In this document: piece after piece, positions 22,617-31,734 of the stretch
Numbering within the stretch: the stretch's first letter is position 1
Layout: the number at the start of each line of letters is the position of its first letter
DNA from: a bacterium
GTDB lineage: Bacteria > UBA6262 > WVXT01
Direction of reading: 5' to 3'
DNA: 33,009 bases
NCBI GenBank assembly: GCA_035530055.1
Contig: DATKVN010000019.1
Span: 1-33,009 of the forward strand
Translations under genes and position numbers: made by a program
Notes under the pieces: model-generated
What the model was told of the DNA's origin: nothing
Seen by the model: the letters and a program-made list of their open reading frames with translations, nothing else
The model's database searches: none

Positions 22617-25079
22617 CTATTTTTCCACTACAATATTCACCAGTCGCTTGGGCACATAAATTATCTGTTTAATCTTTTTATTATCGATATATTTTCTAAC
22701 TCTCTCATCTACTTGGGCTCTTTTCTTTATCTCTTCCTCTTCTAAATTTACCGGAACTTCTACTTTGCTTCTCACTTTACCATTCACTTCAATGACAATA
22801 AGTACCTCCTCTTTTTTGATTACTTCTTGGTCGTATCTTGGCCAAGGTTTTTTAATCACACTTCCCCGATGTCCCAGCACTTCCCATAATTCTTCACAAA
22901 TATGTGGCGCAAAAGGAACTAGCAAAAGTATTAATTTTTCTACGCTTTCCCGTAAGTGGGAGCTCGTGCCTTTCTTCCTTAAGTAATCATATATTCCATT
23001 GGAGAGTTCCATAATGGCGGCAATAGCAGTATTAAAATGAAAACTTTCTATGTCTTCAGTAACTTTCTTAATAGCTGCGTGGGTAATTCTGTTTAGCTTT
23101 TTTTCTTCTTGGTCGTAAGTTTTAAGAACAGTTTCCTTGCGTTTACTTTCTATTTCTCCTACCAGATTCCGAACTCTGTTCAAGAACCTATAGCAGCCCT
23201 GAACCCCTCTATCACTCCATTCTAAATCTTTTTCCGGAGGTGAGGCAAAGAGAATGAATAACCTCGCTGTATCGGCGCCATATTTCTGAGTTATCTCATC
23301 TACGCTAACTACATTCCCCTTCGACTTTGACATCTTCGCTCCATCTTTAACTACCATTCCTTGACATAAGAGTTTTGTAAAAGGCTCATCAATACTGTAC
23401 AAGCCTATATCCCTCAAGGCCTTGGTAAAGAACCGGGCATACAAAAGATGCATAATCGCATGTTCAATTCCTCCTATATATTGGTCGACCGGCATCCAGT
23501 ACTTGACTTTTTTCTTATCAAAAGGTAACTTCTTGAAATGCGGGCTACAATAACGGGCAAAATACCAGGAGGAATCAACGAAGGTATCCATAGTATCGGT
23601 TTCTCTTCTTGCCGCACCACCACATTTAGGACATTTACAGTTTACGAAATCACTGCTTTTAGCCAAGGGATTCCCTCTGCCCGTAAACTCAACTTTCATT
23701 GGTAACTTTACTGGTAAATCTTTTTCCGGCACAGGCACAATTTTGCACTTATCACAGTAAATTATGGGAATAGGTGTGCCCCAATACCTCTGTCGGGAAA
23801 TCAACCAGTCGCGCAATCTGTACTGAAGCGTCTTTCTTCCCCAGCCTTTCTGGGTCAGATATTGCGTAATCTTTTCCCTTCCATCTGGTGAAGAAAGACC
23901 GTCAAACTGGGCTGAATTGGCCATAATTCCTTCGCCTTCGTAAGCTTCTTGTAAATCTTCCCCTGTAGAAGATTCCTCTGGAGAAGGGACAATTACCTGT
24001 TTTATCGGAATATGATACTTTTTAGCGAACTCGAAATCTCTCTGGTCATGAGCTGGCACGGCCATTATTGCTCCTGTCCCGTACTCCATCAACACGAAAT
24101 TAGCTACGTAGATGGGAATTTCATTTCCATTCAAAGGATTTATCGCGTGCCTGCCGATAAACATCCCCTCTTTTTCTTTGTTCTCCCCTGTGCGAGTGAA
24201 TCTATCTTCAATTACTACCCTGTTAATAAATTCTCTTATTTTCTTCTCATATTCTGTCCCAGCAATAAATTCTAAAACTCTGGGATGTTCGGGAGCGAAA
24301 GTCATAAAAGTAGCACCGTAAAGGGTATCCGGCCGCGTGGTAAATACTGGAATCAGACTATCAGAACCCTTCAATCTGAAATTGACCAGTGTTCCCTGAC
24401 TTTTGCCAATCCAGTTCTCCTGCATAATTCTAACTCTCTCTGGCCAGTCTTTTAGCTTTTTCAAATCTTCCAGAAGTTCCTCAACGTAATCGGTGATCTT
24501 AAAAAACCACTGCTCCAGACTTTTAATCTCCACAAAAGCCTCGCACCTCCAGCATTTTCCATTTACCACCTGCTCATTGGCCAGGACTGTCCCGCACTGT
24601 GGGCACCAGTTGATAGGTGCCTTCTTCCTGTAAGCGAGACCCTTCTCGTAGAACTTAAGAAATATCCACTGGTTCCAGCGATAATATTCTGGTTCAGCGG
24701 TAATTACCAACCTCTCCCAATCGTAACTCAATCCCATTTTCTTTTGCTGCTTTTTCATCATCTCAATACATCTATTCGTCCAGGAAGAAGGGTGAATCTT
24801 TTTCTCTATTGCTGCGTTCTCTGCAGGCAATCCCAAAGCATCGTAACCCATAGTGTAAAGGACGTTGAACCCTCTCATCCTCAGGAAGCGAGCCACAGTG
24901 TCTCCTATTGCATAATTACGCATGTGTCCCATATGGAGCTCTCCAGAAGGATAAGGGAACATCTCCAGAAGATAGAATTTTTTCTTTCCCGAGTCCTCAG
25001 AGATTTTAAAAGTTCCTTCCTCTTCCCATTTCTTCTGCCATTTCTTTTCAATCTTCTTGAAATTGTAAATTTTCTCCAT
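22617..25079 (-). CDS. leuS: leucyl-tRNA synthetase
   Basis: An 820-residue class I synthetase attaching leucine to tRNA-Leu. The signatures are HMGH (49-52, variant of HIGH) and KMSKS (582-586). The CP1 editing domain has TTRPDTLYGAT (about 247-257) and GTGAIMAVPAHD (335-346), so mischarged amino acids should be removed. CxxC pairs at 159/162 and 176/179, and others near 442-486, suggest zinc-binding insertions. The length is normal for bacterial LeuRS. It is flanked by tlyA upstream (46 nt) and the lptE-like gene downstream (16 nt). The binding site before the ATG is weak and distant. Confidence 0.98.
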   Translation of the reverse strand: MEKIYNFKKIEKKWQKKWEEEGTFKISEDSGKKKFYLLEMFPYPSGELHMGHMRNYAIGDTVARFLRMRGFNVLYTMGYDALGLPAENAAIEKKIHPSSWTNRCIEMMKKQQKKMGLSYDWERLVITAEPEYYRWNQWIFLKFYEKGLAYRKKAPINWCPQCGTVLANEQVVNGKCWRCEAFVEIKSLEQWFFKITDYVEELLEDLKKLKDWPERVRIMQENWIGKSQGTLVNFRLKGSDSLIPVFTTRPDTLYGATFMTFAPEHPRVLEFIAGTEYEKKIREFINRVVIEDRFTRTGENKEKEGMFIGRHAINPLNGNEIPIYVANFVLMEYGTGAIMAVPAHDQRDFEFAKKYHIPIKQVIVPSPEESSTGEDLQEAYEGEGIMANSAQFDGLSSPDGREKITQYLTQKGWGRKTLQYRLRDWLISRQRYWGTPIPIIYCDKCKIVPVPEKDLPVKLPMKVEFTGRGNPLAKSSDFVNCKCPKCGGAARRETDTMDTFVDSSWYFARYCSPHFKKLPFDKKKVKYWMPVDQYIGGIEHAIMHLLYARFFTKALRDIGLYSIDEPFTKLLCQGMVVKDGAKMSKSKGNVVSVDEITQKYGADTARLFILFASPPEKDLEWSDRGVQGCYRFLNRVRNLVGEIESKRKETVLKTYDQEEKKLNRITHAAIKKVTEDIESFHFNTAIAAIMELSNGIYDYLRKKGTSSHLRESVEKLILLLVPFAPHICEELWEVLGHRGSVIKKPWPRYDQEVIKKEEVLIVIEVNGKVRSKVEVPVNLEEEEIKKRAQVDERVRKYIDNKKIKQIIYVPKRLVNIVVEK

Positions 25080-25125
25080 GTTTAACTTGCACCCTCAATA
25101 AACTTACTTCTCGCCCCTGTCTTAT

Positions 25126-25878
25126 CTACTCCTTTTTCTTCAAGTAGATAAAATACTCAATATTTCCAGCAGGACCTTTAATCGGCGAAGTAGTCAATCC
25201 TTTTACTTCTAATCCCAAATCTCGAGCTAAAAGCTTTATTTTATCGATAACTTCCTGATGAACTTTCCTGTCTTTAACCACACCGCCTCTGAGCACTTTT
25301 TCTCTCACTGCCTCAAATTGGGGCTTAATCAGGGAGACTATCTCGCCCCTTTTTCTAATTAACTCTTTAACTTTCGACAAAACTTTATCCAGAGAAATAA
25401 AAGAGACATCGATAGTAGCCAAATCGATGGGGCTTTTAATCTTTTTTCCGTTAAAGTATCTTATGTTCATTTTTTCGATGGTGACCACCCTGGGATCGTT
25501 CCGTAATTTCCAATCAAGCTGACCGTAACCCACATCCAGGGCATAAACCTTTTTCGCCCCATTCTTAAGAAGACAATCCGTAAACCCTCCCGTTGATGCG
25601 CCAACATCAAGACAGACCTTTCCTTCAACGCTCAACCCGAACTCCTTTATTGCTGCTTCCAGCTTCAATCCTCCCCGGGAAACATATTTTCGTAAAGGAG
25701 ATTCCTTTACTTCTATCTCTATATCAATAGGGAACTCAGCACCTACTTTAATAACTTTCCGACCACCCACCCATACAGAGCCAGCCATTATCAATCCCTT
25801 TGCTCTATGGTGACTTGACGCCAGTCGCTTTTCCATCAAAAGCTTATCTAATCTCTCTTTTCTCTTTTTTATTTTCAC
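25126..25878 (-). CDS. tlyA: TlyA-family S4-domain RNA methyltransferase
   Basis: A 250-residue protein with an N-terminal S4 RNA-binding domain (about 7-66) and an FtsJ-type SAM-dependent methyltransferase domain. Motif I is CLDVGASTGGFTDCLL (about 89-104), and the K-D-K-E active-site set can be placed at K72, D157, K185 and E241. TlyA enzymes 2'-O-methylate 16S and/or 23S rRNA, and some were described as hemolysins. The start is a GTG at 25876-25878 with no clear binding site, but the S4 domain begins directly after it. A nested palindrome separates it from dxs. Confidence 0.93.
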   Translation of the reverse strand: MKIKKRKERLDKLLMEKRLASSHHRAKGLIMAGSVWVGGRKVIKVGAEFPIDIEIEVKESPLRKYVSRGGLKLEAAIKEFGLSVEGKVCLDVGASTGGFTDCLLKNGAKKVYALDVGYGQLDWKLRNDPRVVTIEKMNIRYFNGKKIKSPIDLATIDVSFISLDKVLSKVKELIRKRGEIVSLIKPQFEAVREKVLRGGVVKDRKVHQEVIDKIKLLARDLGLEVKGLTTSPIKGPAGNIEYFIYLKKKE

Positions 25879-25903
25879 AAATCTATTTGAATTCGATAAT
25901 TAG

Positions 25904-26021
25904 GTAGCAGCAAAGCGCAAGCTTTGCTTCCTCTGTAGGGGACGGACTCTATGCCGTCCCTTCCTCGGGCGACCACGGAGTGTCGCCCCTACACTGAAGC
26001 AGAGCTTCGCTCTGCAGCTAC
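25904..26021. repeat. nested multi-arm palindromic element between dxs and tlyA
   Basis: An outer stem GTAGC/GCTAC (25904-25908, 26017-26021) encloses three units. The first is a hairpin AGCAAAGC-gcaa-GCTTTGCT (25909-25928). The second is a module closed by GTAGGGG/CCCCTAC (25935-25941, 25986-25992) that itself contains GGGACGG/CCGTCCC and GGGCGAC/GTCGCCC hairpins. The third is a hairpin GCAGAGC-ttc-GCTCTGC (25999-26015). The GTAGGGG...CCCCTAC core resembles a common extragenic palindrome inserted within a second palindromic element. The dxs stop lies 1 nt beyond the outer stem. Confidence 0.8.
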
Positions 26022-26022
26022 A

Positions 26023-27876
26023 TTATCTACTTTTCACAAATTCACCGACTCTTTCGGCAATCTTGTCAGCAGTCAGTCCATACTTCTCTCTTAACTTTTC
26101 TCTACTACCATGTTCGATAAATTTATCAGGAAGTCCAATACTTAAAATACGCACATTATCAGTTGCCAGTAACTCCTTGATACCCGAGCCGAAACCTCCG
26201 GAAAGGGTATTCTCCTCCACAGTAACAACTTTGTGAACTTTCTTGGTTATTTTCTTTATTAGATCTTCATCTAAAGGTTTAACGAACCTCATGTTAACCA
26301 GATTTGCCTTTATGCCTTCTGCTTCCAGTCTCTGCCGGGCCAAGAGACAAGGATGCACAGTATTCCCTATCGCCAGGATGGCTACATCATTCCCTTCTGC
26401 AAGCACCTCTGCCTTTCCCAGGGGAAGGACTTTATATTGCCTGTCCAATTTAACTCCAATGCCCTGGCCTCGAGGAAAGCGAATGGCACAGGGGAAATTC
26501 CAGGATAAGGCAGTATTAAGCATGTGCACTAATTCATTCTCATCCTTGGGAGCCATCACCACCATATTGGGAATTAATCTAAGATACGAAAGGTCGAATG
26601 TTCCCTGATGAGTTGGTCCATCTTCACCTACTATACCAGCTCTATCTATAGCAAAGACTACGGGAAGGTTCTGGAGACAAACATCATCGATTATCTGGTC
26701 AAATGCCCTCTGAAGAAATGTGGAATAGATGGCACAAACTGGTCTGTACCCGGCTCTGGCCAACCCTGCGGCAAAGGTAACTGCATGTTGTTCAGCAATT
26801 CCCACGTCGAAATATCTCTTGGGAAACTCCTTCTGAAATGCGTCCAGCCCTGTGCCTTGAGGCATTGCCGCAGTAATGGCAATAATCCTTTTATTCGATT
26901 TAGCCAAATCTATAAGAACCCGACTAAATACTTTTGTATATGAAATAATTTTATTTTTTTCTGTCTCTCCAGTCAAAATATTAAAGGGCATTGTTCCGTG
27001 AAACTTTATAGGTTCTCGCTCCGCCGGCTGATACCCTTTACCCTTTTTGGTAATTACGTGAATCAGGACCGGACCTTTCATATCTTTTACTTTCTGAAAG
27101 ATTTCGATTAAATAGTGAACATTATGTCCATTAATAGGTCCCAGATAAGAGAAGCCCATTTCCTCAAAAAGCATCCCTGGAAAGAGAAGTACTTTAAATC
27201 GCCGAACTACTCTGAGAATTGCAATGCCCCAGAAGGAGACTCTGGTCAAAAACTTTTTTACTTTCCTCTCCAGTTTATTAACCAGGCCTAAAGTCATCAA
27301 TTTTGTCAGATATCCTGCCAGAGCTCCCACCCTATGGGAAATGAACATCTCATTATCATTTAGAACTACCAGAAGGTCTTTACCCAGGTGTCCGGCATTA
27401 TTAAGAGCTTCAAAAGCCATTCCTCCGGTCATCGAACCATCACCTATCACTGCCACCACCTTATGGTTGTTGTTGCCAGATAAATCGCGAGCGCAGGCAA
27501 TTCCCAGAGCAGCTGAGATTGCAGTGGAACTGTGTCCCACGCCAAAGACATCATATTCACTCTCGATGGGAGTAGGAAAACCACTTATTCCTCCGTGCTG
27601 GCGAAGAGTAGAAAAACTGTCCCTCCTGCCTGTTAGAATCTTATGGGTATAGGCTTGATGGCCCACATCCCAGATAATCTTGTCCTGAGGGGAGTCAAAA
27701 ACGTAGTGTAAGGCTATGGTCAATTCAACTGTTCCTAGACTACTGGCAAGATGTCCTCCTTTCTGGGATGTCACCGTAATTATTTTTTCTCTGATTTCCT
27801 CTGCAAGTTGCGGAAGTAATTCTTTCTTGATTAACCTGAGGTCGCTTGGTCGGTCAATCAATTCCAGGACTGCCAT
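26023..27876 (-). CDS. dxs: 1-deoxy-D-xylulose-5-phosphate synthase
   Basis: A 617-residue thiamine-diphosphate enzyme condensing pyruvate and glyceraldehyde-3-phosphate, the first step of the MEP isoprenoid pathway. Seen: H42 in KGGHLASSLG, DVGHQAY, the ThDP motif starting GDGS (145-148) and ending NDNEM (173-177), the catalytic-Glu segment DVGIAEQHAVTFAAGLA, and the C-terminal transketolase domain. Its length is normal. The start overlaps the end of the larA-family gene by 23 nt, with GAGGAGG inside that gene as the binding site. A polyprenyl synthase gene lies just upstream of larA, so two isoprenoid genes flank it. Confidence 0.97.
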   Translation of the reverse strand: MAVLELIDRPSDLRLIKKELLPQLAEEIREKIITVTSQKGGHLASSLGTVELTIALHYVFDSPQDKIIWDVGHQAYTHKILTGRRDSFSTLRQHGGISGFPTPIESEYDVFGVGHSSTAISAALGIACARDLSGNNNHKVVAVIGDGSMTGGMAFEALNNAGHLGKDLLVVLNDNEMFISHRVGALAGYLTKLMTLGLVNKLERKVKKFLTRVSFWGIAILRVVRRFKVLLFPGMLFEEMGFSYLGPINGHNVHYLIEIFQKVKDMKGPVLIHVITKKGKGYQPAEREPIKFHGTMPFNILTGETEKNKIISYTKVFSRVLIDLAKSNKRIIAITAAMPQGTGLDAFQKEFPKRYFDVGIAEQHAVTFAAGLARAGYRPVCAIYSTFLQRAFDQIIDDVCLQNLPVVFAIDRAGIVGEDGPTHQGTFDLSYLRLIPNMVVMAPKDENELVHMLNTALSWNFPCAIRFPRGQGIGVKLDRQYKVLPLGKAEVLAEGNDVAILAIGNTVHPCLLARQRLEAEGIKANLVNMRFVKPLDEDLIKKITKKVHKVVTVEENTLSGGFGSGIKELLATDNVRILSIGLPDKFIEHGSREKLREKYGLTADKIAERVGEFVKSR

Positions 27877-29179
27877 ATCTTCTGCCTCCTCCGTAATTAC
27901 AAGAGGTCTGACTCAGGTAAGGAATGGTCATAGGTCCTTCCGGGAGAACCGCTATCTTGGGACTATTCCCAAACTCTTTCTTTATTCTCGCCACTGTGTT
28001 TTCTATATTCTTAATAGGCTCGAGGTGACAAGCTACCACTTCTTTTTTCGGAAGCTCCGAATATAGATAGACTCTTGCCTTAGTCTGAATCTCAGCCTGT
28101 ATTTGGGCTTCCCACTGGTCAAACATGGAAAACCCGGGGGACTCGACTATTTTCAGAATCTCCTCTGGATTTTTCCCCATCTGGAGAATGCGGCGATAAT
28201 TGCCGTGTTCGGGAATGCCATCTGAGCACTGGGATACGCAAATAATAGCTCCGCCTTTCTTGACGATCTGGCTTGCTGCAGACATTCCTTTTACGGTCTG
28301 GTATAGATTCAGGTCGAGAGGATAACCGCTATTGGTGGTAATGACTAAATCGAATAGATGAGGAACAGGCCGCATTGCACTCTTCCGGGCGAATTCCACA
28401 CCCTTCTGGTGTGCCAAATTCATCTCTCCCGAAAAGACACCACTTATCTTTTTTTCCTTATTCAGCGTAACATTTATGATAAAAGTAGGTTGGGTCATAA
28501 GGGCTACTTCACGAATCTCTTCCCAGAGAGGATTTCCGTAAGTAATGGACCAGTTTGCCTTTGGGTTGTCCAACATATTGGCACTATGGTTATGCATTAC
28601 TGTCTCTTCGCCAGAAATACCAGGAAGTACTGATTTCGGGCCTCCGGAAAATCCAGCAAAGAAGTGGGGTTCGATAAATCCAGTCAGTATCTTAACATCG
28701 GCTCGCATGTAATTACCATTTACCCATATCTCCCCTCCAGCTTTCGTCTTTCCCAGATAGACCATTTCCTCCTTCTTCTGGGCATTATGGTTAATAATTC
28801 TATAATTTCTAACAACTTCTTCACCCAGCATCTCCGTAAGTTCTTCAGTTGTATTGGCTCGATGCATTCCCGTAGCATTGAGCAAAATTATTCTATCTTT
28901 ACTAACACCACTCAACTGCTGCAAAAGCCAGGGAATAATCTTTCTATTGGGCATAGGTCTGGTTATATCCGAGAAGACAATAGCGATAGAATCTTTGGAT
29001 TTAATCAGCTCCTTAAGTGGCGGACTTCCTAAGGGGTGGTTCAAGGAATCGATAAAAGCTTTCCTTTCATCAGAAAGCCCGGGCACGAATTTCGGCTCAA
29101 TAATCGTAAGACCTTCTTCCGGAAGAGTAATATCTAAACCTTCTTTTCCATACGCTAATTTCATATTTACTTCTTTCAT
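27854..29179 (-). CDS. LarA-family nickel-pincer racemase/epimerase
   Basis: A 441-residue member of the LarA (lactate racemase) family. The residues that hold the nickel-pincer nucleotide in L. plantarum LarA are all placed: H106 in TGMHR, H172 and K182 in EPHFFAGFSGGPK, and H198 in MHNHS, each offset by just two from the reference numbering (108, 174, 184, 200). It should therefore use the NPN cofactor to invert a 2-hydroxy acid; the substrate may not be lactate. No larB, larC or larE is in the window. I start at the ATG at 29177-29179, where GAGG lies upstream; a TTG at 29224 lacks a site. It sits between ispA and dxs, which it overlaps. Confidence 0.9.
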   Translation of the reverse strand: MKEVNMKLAYGKEGLDITLPEEGLTIIEPKFVPGLSDERKAFIDSLNHPLGSPPLKELIKSKDSIAIVFSDITRPMPNRKIIPWLLQQLSGVSKDRIILLNATGMHRANTTEELTEMLGEEVVRNYRIINHNAQKKEEMVYLGKTKAGGEIWVNGNYMRADVKILTGFIEPHFFAGFSGGPKSVLPGISGEETVMHNHSANMLDNPKANWSITYGNPLWEEIREVALMTQPTFIINVTLNKEKKISGVFSGEMNLAHQKGVEFARKSAMRPVPHLFDLVITTNSGYPLDLNLYQTVKGMSAASQIVKKGGAIICVSQCSDGIPEHGNYRRILQMGKNPEEILKIVESPGFSMFDQWEAQIQAEIQTKARVYLYSELPKKEVVACHLEPIKNIENTVARIKKEFGNSPKIAVLPEGPMTIPYLSQTSCNYGGGRRYGSPGID

Positions 29180-29235
29180 AAATTCCTCAGAGAGAGCGCT
29201 CTCATGAATGGGAGTGACTACCAAATTGAATAAAA

Positions 29236-29319
29236 TGGTAGCCGCAACCTTTAGGTTGCGTTAAGACGCAGACTAAAGTCTGCTACTCCTGATACGCAGG
29301 CTGAAGCCTGCGACTACCA
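29236..29319. repeat. three-hairpin cloverleaf palindrome upstream of the larA-family gene
   Basis: Outer stem TGGTAG/CTACCA (29236-29241, 29314-29319) encloses three hairpins: CGCAACC-ttta-GGTTGCG (29243-29260), GCAGAC-taaa-GTCTGC (29268-29283) and CGCAGGC-tgaa-GCCTGCG (29295-29312). All stems are perfect. It lacks tRNA features (no T-arm, D-arm or anticodon consensus) and looks like three related copies of a small palindrome. Confidence 0.8.
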
Positions 29320-29334
29320 AATTAGAATTCTATA

Positions 29335-30228
29335 TCATATTCTGGATTCGACAAAGTAGTCTATTAATTTTTTGAGGAGCTCTCCTCTTTTTTTAAATAT
29401 CCCCAGGGAAACTTTAGCACTTTTAATCAGCCTTTTTACCTTCTCTCTGGAAGTTTTTAAACCGTAAATTCGAAGATAGGTTAACTCTTTCTTCTCTTTC
29501 TTGTCCAAGATGTCATCGGTAATTTGAAAGGCTAATCCGAAATTACTCCCATATTTATCGAGCGCTTTCAACTCTCCACGAGAAGCACCTGCCAATATCG
29601 CTCCCACCTTTAATGCCACGTTAATTAGAGCAGCGGTCTTGTGGGAATGGATGTAAGATAATCTCTTCTTCCTTTGCCCTTTTGTCGGTGAACTTAAAGA
29701 TTGAATATCCTCCACCTGTCCTCCCAGCATCCCCTCCGTTCCTATAGCCTGAGTGATCTGGGCAATTACTTTTGCTTGAAGAACTTTATCTTTGGGGAAT
29801 CTCATTTGGGATAAAACTTCAAAGGCTCTGGTCAACAATGCATCGCCAGCCAAAATAGCCATAGCTTCCCCGAATTTCTTATGGCAGGACAATTTACCTC
29901 GGCGATAGTCATCGTCATCTATTGCCGGGAGGTCATCATGAATAAGAGAGTAGGTATGGATCATTTCTATGGCACAGGCAGCAGGCAGGACATCAGAGGC
30001 TTTCCCTCCACATGCTTCTGCTGCAGCGATAAGGAGAATTGGCCTCAGGCGCTTTCCCTTTCCAAAAACAGCATAGCGCATAGCCTGATGAATTATTGGC
30101 GGATACTTCTTGGGAGAATGAAGGAGTCTATTTAAAGTAGACTCAATAGCAATTCTTTTTTCTTTTAAATATTTTTCAATTGAAAAGCTCATAGGAGTAA
30201 TTCTATTCTGTAGAATTCGAATTCTCAA
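29335..30228 (-). CDS. ispA: polyprenyl synthase, farnesyl/geranylgeranyl diphosphate synthase type
   Basis: A 297-residue all-helical prenyltransferase. The first aspartate-rich motif is LIHDDLPAIDDDDYRRG (about 96-111), where the insertion typical of bacterial FPP/GGPP synthases is seen (DDxxxxD), and the second is ITDDILD (about 236-242). GKGKRLRP binds the diphosphate of isopentenyl diphosphate. It would extend prenyl chains to C15 or C20; product length cannot be read reliably. The frame can start at a TTG whose codon overlaps the xseB stop as TTGA, or at an ATG (30190-30192) that fits family starts but lacks a good binding site. xseB-ispA-dxs is a common bacterial gene order, here with larA inserted. 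Confidence 0.93.
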   Translation of the reverse strand: MRIRILQNRITPMSFSIEKYLKEKRIAIESTLNRLLHSPKKYPPIIHQAMRYAVFGKGKRLRPILLIAAAEACGGKASDVLPAACAIEMIHTYSLIHDDLPAIDDDDYRRGKLSCHKKFGEAMAILAGDALLTRAFEVLSQMRFPKDKVLQAKVIAQITQAIGTEGMLGGQVEDIQSLSSPTKGQRKKRLSYIHSHKTAALINVALKVGAILAGASRGELKALDKYGSNFGLAFQITDDILDKKEKKELTYLRIYGLKTSREKVKRLIKSAKVSLGIFKKRGELLKKLIDYFVESRI

Positions 30229-30479
30229 AAATTATTCTCTTTCTTTTCTACCTCTTCTTCCAAATTGAAAGGTTTTGCTGCTAGTTCTCCTTTCTCAGAT
30301 TTGGTCAAAATCTCAATTTTCTTTTTCGCTTCTTCGAGTTTCCCTGAACAGAATTTTGATAATTTTATCCCTTCTTCAAATAATTTCAAAGAACCCTCAA
30401 GCGACTTCTCTCCCTCCTCTAACTGTTGAACTATCTTTTCCAATCTACTTATAGCCTCTTCGAATTTCATCTCTTCCAT
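30225..30479 (-). CDS. xseB: exodeoxyribonuclease VII small subunit
   Basis: An 84-residue helical protein with the family pattern FEEAISRLEKIVQQLEEGEK at residues 5-24 and LEGSLKLFEEGIKLSKFCSG. Several copies bind each XseA to form exonuclease VII, which degrades single-stranded DNA in both directions. Its ATG lies 1 nt after the xseA stop, with GGAGAG from the end of xseA as ribosome binding site, so the two subunits are translationally coupled. The length is normal. Confidence 0.95.
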   Translation of the reverse strand: MEEMKFEEAISRLEKIVQQLEEGEKSLEGSLKLFEEGIKLSKFCSGKLEEAKKKIEILTKSEKGELAAKPFNLEEEVEKKENNF

Positions 30480-30480
30480 T

Positions 30481-31731
30481 TTACTCTCCTTTCATTCCTC
30501 TCTTTTCTGATTCTTTCTTAACCGGTATGTCGGTCTCTTCTACCGTGCAAATTATTTCGCCGCGGTGTAGCTTAACTTTCACTTTATCTTTCATTGTAAC
30601 TTGCGATATGCTCTTTAAAATCTCATTTTCTGGCAATTTGTAAGCGATACTGTATCCCCTGGCTAAAATATTCAGGGGGGAGAGAACATTCAACTTTCCA
30701 GCAATTGAATTTAACCTCTCCTTCTGGAAATCCAAAAAATGGGCACACTTAGAAGTTATTTTCTCTAAATAGTAATCTATTTCCTGTTGAAATTGAGAGT
30801 ATAGTTCTTCGGGATGGAGAAAGATTCTACTGTCCACAAGGCGTCTGTATTGGCTGGTGAGTTCATCTAGTTCGTGCTTCATAGACAATTTAATCTTAGA
30901 AGTCAAAAGCAATATTTTCTTTTCTAACTCAATTTTATTGGTAACCACTAATTCGGCAGCAGCTGAAGGTGTGGATGCGCGAAGGTCGGCAACGAAATCA
31001 GCAATAGTATAATCGACTTCGTGACCAACAGCAGAAATTACAGGAATCCTGGAGTTATAGATAGCCCGGGCAACAATTTCTCTATTAAAAGGCCAAAGGT
31101 CTTCTAAGGATCCACCACCTCTTCCCACGATTAGCACATCCAGAGAGGGAAAACGTTCGTTAACATAGGCTATTGCTTCGGCAATCTCGCCAGCGGCACG
31201 GTCGCCTTGCACCCTTACTGGATGGATTAAAATGTGTACATTGGCAAATCTGCGCTCAATTATATTCAAGATATCACGAATTGCTGCTCCGGTAGGTGAT
31301 GTAACTATGCCAATCTTCTGCGGTAACATGGGTATTGGTCTCTTACGTGCCTTATCGAATAGACCTTCTTTCTCCAGTTTCCGTTTCAATTGTTCGAATG
31401 CTTGCTGCAATGCGCCTATCCCTATGGGTTTGAGACCGTATACAATAATCTGGTATCTCCCGCCTTTTACGAAGACACTTATCTTTCCTTGGGCAATTAC
31501 TTTCATTCCATTTTCTGGCACAAACTCCAGTTGTCCAGCCTGCCACTTATACATAATGGCATTTATCTGAGCATCTTCATCTTTTAAACTGAAATAGAGG
31601 TGCCCTGAGGAGTGGAGAGTAAAATTGGATATTTCTCCTTCAAGCCAAATCTCAGGAAACTCTTCTTCCAGGAGATTCTTGGCTATTTTATTTATTTCCG
31701 ATACTTTATAAATTTTTCTTGGCTCTTCCAC
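30481..31731 (-). CDS. xseA: exodeoxyribonuclease VII large subunit
   Basis: A 416-residue protein with an N-terminal OB-fold (about 5-100; WLEGEISNFTLHSSGHLYFS), then the catalytic domain with GIVTSPTGAAIRDIL (141-155), GRGGGSLEDLWPF (203-215), AVGHEVDYTIADFVAD (234-249) and RASTPSAAAE (251-260). A coiled-coil C-terminal part holds XseB. It degrades single-stranded DNA into oligonucleotides. The start is a GTG (31729-31731) with GGGAG upstream. It lies 3 nt after ymdB and directly precedes xseB. Confidence 0.97.
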   Translation of the reverse strand: MEEPRKIYKVSEINKIAKNLLEEEFPEIWLEGEISNFTLHSSGHLYFSLKDEDAQINAIMYKWQAGQLEFVPENGMKVIAQGKISVFVKGGRYQIIVYGLKPIGIGALQQAFEQLKRKLEKEGLFDKARKRPIPMLPQKIGIVTSPTGAAIRDILNIIERRFANVHILIHPVRVQGDRAAGEIAEAIAYVNERFPSLDVLIVGRGGGSLEDLWPFNREIVARAIYNSRIPVISAVGHEVDYTIADFVADLRASTPSAAAELVVTNKIELEKKILLLTSKIKLSMKHELDELTSQYRRLVDSRIFLHPEELYSQFQQEIDYYLEKITSKCAHFLDFQKERLNSIAGKLNVLSPLNILARGYSIAYKLPENEILKSISQVTMKDKVKVKLHRGEIICTVEETDIPVKKESEKRGMKGE

Positions 31732-31734
31732 CTT

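Noticed and set aside
29180-29224. Upstream TTG start for the LarA-family gene
   Set aside because: No ribosome binding site; the ATG at 29179 has GAGG and brings the catalytic residues into near-exact register with L. plantarum LarA.
29236-29319. tRNA-like cloverleaf
   Set aside because: It lacks the T-arm GTTCGA, an anticodon loop of seven and the acceptor length; all loops are four nt.
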